Positions 48,401 through 57,400 of a DNA stretch of 64,000 nucleotides are shown here, in pieces. The stretch comes from Patella vulgata (lineage: Eukaryota > Mollusca > Gastropoda > Patellidae): the NCBI RefSeq assembly GCF_932274485.2, contig NC_065884.2, forward strand, positions 34,305,540 to 34,369,539, in the 5' to 3' direction. How positions within the stretch are numbered: position 1 is the first letter of the stretch; the number at the start of each line of letters is the position of its first letter. The notes beneath the pieces were generated by a model. That model was given only the letters and a program-made list of their open reading frames with translations, had not been told where the DNA came from and made no database searches. A program made the position numbers and the translations under genes.

Positions 48401-51400
48401 TATTGTTATCCCAAAAGTCATCCACCACGATTTCCTCTTTTCTAATCTGTTGTTATTACATGTAAAACTTGTTGTGAAATACGTCACTGACGAAAATGAC
48501 CTATGGATACCACATCTAGACTCTACCACAAAATTTACTAGACACAGAGTCTTCGATGCAAAAACGGATCACATCGCCATTTCTGAACGAATAGGAGAAC
48601 TTAAATTCTTAACAACTGCATATACCATAAATGATTCTCACTCCGGTAAAACGGTGCAAAGACAAAGGAGATGAAATTAAAAATGCCTCAGTTGGCCCCG
48701 TTGTATTGTTATGGGGTGGGGTGGAGGGTCAGAATAATCAGATATTTTCTCCAAAGAAATGAAATGAAATCAAATGAAATGGGATTTAACGTCCTACTGT
48801 TTTGCTCCGAACTGGGCTAATGAAGACGGGCATACACCATACAGTGTGCTATGGGGGAAATTTTGCCCGGCCTACTCTTATATCGAATTCCAACTGTCAA
48901 GGGATCTTTTACGTGCACGCCAATGTGTACACGGGACCTCGGTTTTTCGTCTCATCCGAATGACTAGACAGCTGTCCTTGTTAGGCCCTCCGTCCTGCAA
49001 CACTGACAAGGGGGAACCACGCCGGAAAATCTGAATGAACTTTCTCGGCCAATGCAGGGATCGAACACCCGACCTCCAGGCTAGCGAGCCAGCGCCTAAC
49101 CCACTTAGCCACCGTGATCCCCCCTTTCTCCAAAGAATGTGTCAATTCTTAACATTATCATTAGCATCATATGTTCTTATGCATAAAACAATTAAACTAC
49201 ATTTACTGTGTCTGAAGGTTAAATTCTTTGAAATTCTAATTAGCTTATGGTTAATTGACTGACAGGTAGATTCCTCAGTCCGGTCAATTTCAGTTGCCCC
49301 CCCCCCCCCCAAACTTTGCTATTATAAACCAATCCAATAGAAAGATTGATGATTGTCCCTTTTTTTTCTGAAACAATCATCTACAATTATCAAATTCAGT
49401 GACTCTGAAAACTTAATAGAGGATATATTACAAGCCATATCAAACAGAAAATTGACGATTATCTTAAAATTTGATCATTTTAGGGAAATTCTGGCCGCCA
49501 TTTTAAATTTCCGTCATCTTGGATTTTGGAAACTCTTTTTTTAAATTGATTTTAAGTTCAGTGACACCGAAAACCCTTTATATTACATATAACAAACCAT
49601 ATCAAAGCGTTAAATGACTTTTATCTGACAAATCGGCCATTTTAGATAAATGTTGGTTGCCATTTTGAATTTCCGCCATCTTGTATTTTGGAAACTATTT
49701 TTTTCTTTAGATTAATTTTAAGCTCAGTGACACTGTAAACCCTTTAAATTATATATTACAAACCAAATCAAACAGTGAAATGACTTTAATCTGACCAATC
49801 GGCCATTTTGGGTATATTTTGGCCGCCATTTTGAATTTCCGCCATCTTGGATTTGGGGAAACTAGTTTTAGAGATTTTTTTTCAGTTTAATTACAACAAA
49901 AACTTTATATTTGGTATATTACAAGCCATACCTTGCATGATAATCACCCATCTGGAAATTCAGTTTTCTTCAAATTTTGGCGGCCATTTTTTAAAGCAGA
50001 CAAACCGAAAATTACGTCGTAGATAAATCTTTTTTCAAAAATCGTGTTCAGCTAGCAATTTCGCCTTTGGAAATTGCTGGGCTGAAATGATTTGTAAAAA
50101 AAAATGTCTTATTGTGACACCCTAGTTATATGTATTTCAATGGATAGGTGGCCATTTTGGAAAAGATGGCCGTAACGACCACCAGGGGGAGCTGCTGAGG
50201 TGGATCCACATCCCAAAATAATCAGTAGGGTTGATGACAGCTATGTGCCAAGTTTCATGCTTTTAACCCAAAGTGCACGATTTTTTGCTTAACCGCCCCA
50301 CTATTCTATTTATAACTCTATGGTGCAGAATGACAGACGACGTATACTAATCTATGTCACACGCTATGGCGTAGTACAAAAGTGTTGAAAATAGCATTTT
50401 ATTCATAAATTGGCAGTAAAATCTTAGCATTTGTAGAAGGAATATATATATATATATTTTTGGACGTTAATGTTTCAAGAGGTAACGATAAGTTCAAATT
50501 GTTAAAATTCTGACCGTGGGAATGTTTACAGAAGTAAGAATGAAGTGACGCAACATGACGTTTTTACAAAAAAGATACGAATTAAATTAAGAAAAACCTT
50601 ATGTAGGTCTGTGTGAAATCGACGTAAATAATTCGTATCTTTTTCCTATTTTTTTCTTAAAGGTAAGTTACGAGCCTTTGTGAAACTGCCCCCTGGGTCT
50701 TTAAGTAAAAGTTATAAGAAATATCACAGATGATCATGAAGTTCTGTTTTTTATGAGTTCTAATCTAAATGTACTATGGAAACTTGAATTTAAAGGGTTA
50801 GCTGTAAATATGACAGCATGTGATACTGGTTATGGGGTATGTAACAATGGTCTGTCTAGTATTGGTGTCACGACTCAAACAGCTGCTGAAATCTGTTCGT
50901 AAGTTTCAATTTTAAAATATTAGATTGGTAGATTGATATGTATAAACACAGCCAATCATTATTTGTACAGATTCAGATATAGGCAAATGACGAGTTCCAA
51001 AATAAAGTTCTACAAGTAATGTAGGAAAATACGGAGCCCCTTAAGTGCACGATTCCACTCTTATATAATTTTTTCGTGCATGATTCCACTCTTATATAAT
51101 TATTTCGTTTAAACGAAATACTAATTCGTTATAACGAAATAATTAATTCGTTATAACGAAAAAATTAATTCGTTTAAACGATATAATTAATTCGTTTAAA
51201 AGAAATATTAATTCGTTAATACGAAATATTATTTCGTTAATACGAAATACTATTTCGTTAATACGAAATATTATTTCGTTAATACGAAATATTATTTCGT
51301 TAATACGAAATATTATTTTATATATTAATATCATATATTGGTGTGAAGCATTGGAGTTAAAACGAATTAGTTACTTCGTTTAAACGAATTAGTTATTTCG

Positions 51401-54400
51401 TTTAAACGAATTTGTCATTTCGTTTAAACGATTTAGTTATGTAATTAATTCGTTATAACGAAATTATTAATTCGTATTCGATTAAACGAAATATTAATTT
51501 GATTAAACGAAATATTAATTTGATTAAACGAAATATTAATTCGTTTTAACTCCAATGCTTCACACCAATATATGAAGTAAAGAACTGATTTAAAGTGTAT
51601 CCTCATTCGTGTGCATAATGTTTTCAAAATAACGGGAGGAGCAACTCGGGAACCCAGTTGATCTCTTTATGTCACCAATGCTTCATAGAGTCCCCACCCC
51701 TCAATTGGTCCCCATTACGAAAAACTTGTTTACACGAGGTCTGTCACTGAATTAGGTGGCGTTGTTTCAATTGACGGCTTCTACGTGACAAGGAGCAGGG
51801 TAGCTTGTCCAACCTCGTAGGTTCTCTCCGGGTCACCCTGTTCCCCCACCCTCCCACTGCTAATTATTGAATTAAAATTGAACCATGTGTTAATCCAAAA
51901 CTAACGATAGAGGTCACGATTGTTTTTTTTAACAGATTTTGTTTTCTTTAAATTGGGTGTTTGGAGCATTAGGGTCATTAGTCGACGTGTTAGATCGTAA
52001 ATCAATTAATTCGATTTAACGTTAATATTTCGTTATAACGAATTAATATTTCGTTATAACGAATTAATATTTAGTTATATCGAATTAATTATTCGTTATA
52101 AAGAATTAATTATTTCGTTATAACGAATTAATTATTTCGTTATAACGAAATAATTATATAAGAGTGGAATCATACACGAAAAACTTATATAAGAGTGGAA
52201 TCGTGCACTTAAGTGGCTCCGTAGGAAAATAATGTGATAAGAAATGTGCTTGGAAAGTTTTGGTTCAAAGTGTAAATATACCAGCACAGTGTTCACGTAT
52301 TTAATATGTCCATCCCATTTTCAGATTGATTGATACATTTAACACTTGCGCAAGTGCCTTAACATGTCCATCAACCGTTATGGCTTATTATAAAGAAGTG
52401 TCCACTAATTTGACAGTTTCGTTTAAAGAGTTACCCTATTTCTGTGGATCAAGTGAGTTGTACATTTTCATGTTCTAACGAAAAAAGTAATTGATAAATG
52501 AACTACTTAACATTAAATCATAATGACTGTTTAGATTGCCCCCATTATATTTATACTTAGATTTATATCTGGAAAGGAAATCCGAATTGGTATTGGTATT
52601 TTGAATAAACACATTGCATATTACATGAATCTGGTAATGATAACAGACACTAGGTAATCTACATCGGCTGTTTTTGCAACTGTTTTATTGATTTAAAAAT
52701 GTGCTTAAAATCAGTTTAAAACAAATAATAATTTGCTTCTAATTCCAGCAAATACCTGCCAAGATTTATTTGATGCTTGTAATAATACACTTTCTGTTGA
52801 AGTTCAAGACAGTTGCAGGTTCGTAGCTGTTAAATAGCAAACAACGAGAACAACATAACTATATTATAATTCCTTTTTATTATTTAACAACATTACAAAA
52901 CTTATAGTTTGTTTATATATAATTCTTCCTTACAGGTTGGTGTCTACCCAGAAAGCTTGTTTAGGTAACATTGAGAGTCTTTGTAAAGCTAGTCAAATGA
53001 ACGCTATCAATACAACGGTAGGGCAGTTAAATGATGACATAATAGCACAATCGCCCACAGGATGTAAGTTTTAACAATATAAAATTATCTAATTATATCA
53101 TCATCACAGCATATTTACCTGGTAATGGCGCTTGAAAGATGCCTTACTGCTGTCATATTAAATTGGAGATACCTAAAGGCCGATTTTCGGATAATATCTA
53201 ATTTTTCACGGATTAATCCATGCTAAATGTATTCAAAATGATTAATTAAAATTTATTTAAGAAAAGAAAGCCACGGCTTAGATTCAAATGGTTATAAAGA
53301 GGCCCTACCCAGTACTGTTGCGAGCTTTTTAATGGTGGTAATTAAGGCCTATAGCCACCACTGACAGGAGCATTTGGCTTTATATCTGATATTTTTGATT
53401 TTTTAAAGGCCAGATAGTTTCAGATATAACAACGTCATCTGGTATAATTATATTTTACACATTATTTCTCATAACAGCTTACGTCCATCCTGTATTGGCA
53501 ACTCTAACCACCCTTCCGTAATCGCCCTGCATTGGTAGTACTTGACAACCCCTTTCAACAGTTTTGTTTTTATCCCATTTATGCCCCATTTCTTCCAATA
53601 CGCACACAACTGCTTTTATGTCAAAACTTTCCACTTTCTCAGGCAGTTTGATTTCCGTTGACACCAACACTAACCTACCCCAACCTTTCACAAGCTCTGT
53701 CAAAGAGAAAAGTAGTAACAATCCTGTCACAAATGCAGAAACAAGCAACGTGGAAACAACAAAAAGTTTTGTTGGGGAAACAGCAAACACCGAAGGTACA
53801 CGTAAGGAAAACCCTGTTACAAATGCAGCGCGACCAAGCAATACCGAAGCAACAGAAAAAACAGCTAACAAACAAGCAGCAGGCGGAACAGATAACCAAA
53901 CTACAGGCGAAACTAGTATAAATTCTGCGTTCAATAAACCCGACACTAGAAAAAGTAAGTGTGTAGTTTTTAAATATAAAACTCAATAATTACAAAATAT
54001 TGGCTCATCAAAAAGATTTGGATTTTTATACGCCCACTCACGTCTGACCGTTTGTAGTTCAAATTGCTTGTTAGTCATTAACCATTGTTACGAAATCTTA
54101 TATTAGCACAATACCTTCAACACTTCAATATGATCCGAATTGTAAGCAAATAATAATTTGCTCATAATTCCGAGGACTGGTGGGCTGTGTGTCGATGTCT
54201 GATATCCCTTGTTTATTGCAAAAGCCAATATAACAATTAATTATGTTTTTAATTTCTAAGCTAATCCAACCAGGAAACCATAATATACTCAGCCAAATTA
54301 AAAACTTGACACTGATGAATTTCAAAAAAAAATTTTTCTGGTAAGTCAAATAAATTTTAAAGTGTTTCTAACGATAGTAAGTAGTAAGAAGCCTTTAATT

Positions 54401-57400
54401 TCATAAAATTGTAAAGTCACGTGGATCACGTGACTTTTGAGCATATAAAGATGAAAACCTGAAAAACACGTGCAAACATAAACTCGTGAGGTCAATCGAT
54501 GCAAGTTTGCTTAAACTGAACACGCACACGTAACTTGAACTGGAAAAACAAATTAAAATTGTTATTTTCATAATTGTTAGAAAATGCCTCGCCTTTCAAA
54601 TGTAGAACGTCTACGTGCTATAGGTAGGCTCTATGCTGGTCAGTCTGTGGTCACTGTTGCAAGAGCCTTTAATTGTTCACGCCAGACAATAATTAACCTT
54701 AGAATGAGAGTGCTTCAAACTGGAACTATTGCCGACCGCCCAAGGGCGGGAGCGCCACGTGTGACGTCACTCCAGGAAGATCAAGCAATACGATTACGTC
54801 AACTTAGAAACAGATTTGTCACTGCAACCTCCACAAGTAGAGAGATGTTTGGTGGAAGGGTAACTGCACAAACTGTTGGAAATCGCTTGCAGGCTGCTGG
54901 TCTTCGAGCTCGGAGGCCCTATAATGGATCAATATTGACACCTCTTCATCGCCGTAACCGACTTGTGTGGGCCACAAGACACATAAGATTTACTCAAAGA
55001 CAGTGGAATTCGGTTGTCTTTAGTGAAGAATCTCGATTCACTTTGAGATTTGCCGATGGCAGGGCCCGAGTGTACCGCAGACGAGGTGAACGTTACGCTC
55101 AAGTATGCGTCTGAGAAGTTGACCGATTTGGTGGCGGCAGCGTCATGGTTTGGGGTTCGTTTTGTGCACATGGACGTTCTCCTCTTGTTGTTGTCCAATG
55201 GAACTTAAATGCTGTCCATGAAACATGGGCCTGGACTAACGTTTCAACAAGACAATGCTCGACCCCATACAGCAATTGCTACCCAGAATTTTTTCAGAAA
55301 TGCCGGTGTCCAAGTCCTGGATTGGCCGTCGCTTAGCCCCGACCCTAATCCTATTGAACACATCTGGGTCGCCGTGTTCGTCAGCAATTGAATCCACCAC
55401 TGACGTTGCAGGACCTTCAACATGCTCTTGCTGAGCAGTGGCGACGTCTTCCTCGGGTAGTGTTTACTAATGTTCTGAGATCCATGAGAAGACGTTGTGT
55501 GGCAGTACGAGACGCTAGAGGAGGCCACAACCGTTACTAAACACTTTATTCCGATTGTTCTCCAAGTCTGTGAATTTCATTTTGGGGGGTACTGTGACAT
55601 CACGAACGTTATCAATGTCAAGGATTTTCGGCGAGACGTATTCTTGCTTTCTGTTGATGTCAAGGTCGTCTGTGCACAACATAACACTAAATCTAGTCCC
55701 AAAAATCCCGAGTGTCAAGTTTTTAATTTGGCTGAGTATATAATGACCAAAGCCATTATAGGAGTCCTTTAACAATAAACACACAAGCTTCTTTTTTACA
55801 CTGTCGCTACCGATATTTTATTCTTTTACATTTACATTATCATTTGAACGTTTACGTTAATTCTTTTTATACGATTCATCACGTTAACTTAATGACGTTA
55901 TACAATAGATCTACATGTGGAACTTTACTTTTGGTTACAACAACAGCAACAGTAGTAACAGACAGGTTTTGTTACAACAAAAATAAAAATATTAAAATAA
56001 ATTCAAGTTTGATATACAAGTAAATAAACATTTAGGCATAATCTACGTTTGCTTTAGGTACCATAAATGGACATTAAATTGAATAATAATAATGTTACTT
56101 ACATCTTGTGGGGACTGTAAAAACAATACAGTCTCGTAATTAACGAAACTATAAAACAATCAACGTTCAACATCTTAACAGAAAAAAACATGGCTGATAT
56201 AAACAACAACAACAACAACAAACAAAAAAAAAACCAAAAAAAAATGGGGTTGCACATGTATCAGAAATATTAACTAGGACCAATTAATAACTAAATTCTG
56301 GACTAGGATCCGTTCGAAAGAATGGATGACATAAATGACCACAAGTGGGTTATTGCCCTAACACATACCAACACCTTACATGAAGTTTTCGGGCTTTGTC
56401 AATATGCATAGGTCATATTGAGTCTAACATTACTGTATGAACAAACTTAATTTCGGCTTTTTAAAAATATCTATGTGTTAGAAATCACACCCGGGAAAAT
56501 TCTACAATTAGATATTCCAACGAATAAAAAGTAAACTTTGACATCGAAAAATTCCAAATTTGAAGCTAATTACGTCACTCATCCGGACAGATTAATTCGT
56601 ACAAAGGGTGTCCATCTTTTAATTCCTTTTAAGATTTTTTATAGCTTTACATTTCTAAATAGTTAATTCTGACCGAAGTTATGGGTATTTGAAGATGTAG
56701 TGTGAATTGATTTGTTTTTTAATTCTTAGTTACCGTATTTGACTAAGTCTCGATTATCCAGTTTATCGATAATTGTTTGAATCTAGCGGGTGTTAAATAA
56801 TAGTTTATATACCATTTCGGGACTAAAACGTGGTTCAATTTTTTGTTAATAATTCGATTGAGCGTAGGGGACTTTAGCAGTGGAGGAAACCACAGGACCC
56901 GGAGAAAACCCATGAGGTTGGATAGGTGACACTACTGCTTTTCATGTACAACCGGGTATCGAAACCACGCCAGTTGACTCAATGATAGACCTTATGAGAC
57001 ACCGCGCACACGCTAACCAATCGGCCATCCAACCCCCTACACAAGACAAACCTGCGAACAGGACACAATATACACAGACACCTCAGGCAACAAACACACA
57101 TATGAAGTGAATTGATCCGGGGACAAAAGGTAAGCTTTCAAAGCGCTGTGCAGCCCCGGGCCTGTAGTGGTACGAGCTTCACCCAAACTAGGCATAAGGG
57201 AAGCACATCAAGAAAAAAAGGAATATTTCCCAAACGTTGTATAATACTGGTGTGAGTAATGATCGGCTGTGTGCTACAAGGAATTTTAATGTAGGTACAT
57301 TGCAGGAAAAACCTTTGTAACTAACTATTTTTGTGAAATGTAAAAAAAAACAAAAAAAAAACAACAAGTAAATTAAATGGTTTTATGTAGTAACACTAAC

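Larger units (their letters stand above)
46230..50303. mobile_element. 4.1-kb foldback-type element with roughly 200-bp ends and tandem arms
   Basis: The outer 200 bp (46230-46430 against 50100-50303) are imperfect reverse complements starting TAGTGGGGCGGTTAAG. Behind them lie tandem blocks of about 150 bp with AAGATGGCGGAAATTCAAAA on the left (46660-47060) and inverted blocks on the right (49480-49860). TTC flanks both ends (46227-46229 and 50304-50306). No transposase; the middle holds other insertions. It lies inside the Harbinger-like pair, so it is the younger of the two. Confidence 0.75.
43815..50692. mobile_element. Harbinger-like inverted ends enclosing a nested foldback element
   Basis: The ends GGGGCAGTTTCACAAA (43815-43830) and the complement TTTGTGAAACTGCCCC (ending 50692) are flanked by CTG on both sides (43812-43814 and 50693-50695). 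PIF/Harbinger elements in animals often have G-rich GTTTCACAAA ends and CWG or TWA triplet duplications. Just inside both ends are TTACG/CGTAA-rich stretches. The interior holds the 46230-50303 element and SINEs; no transposase was seen. Alternatively a MITE was split by the inner element, which would account for about 4 kb of the length. Confidence 0.7.

Noticed and set aside
53479-53946. 155-residue hydrophobic minus-strand frame (and its copy at 57753-58232)
   Set aside because: It is the antisense of the Thr/Ser/Asn-rich exons i and j, whose plus-strand borders and phases fit the gene; the hydrophobicity follows from the complementary codons.
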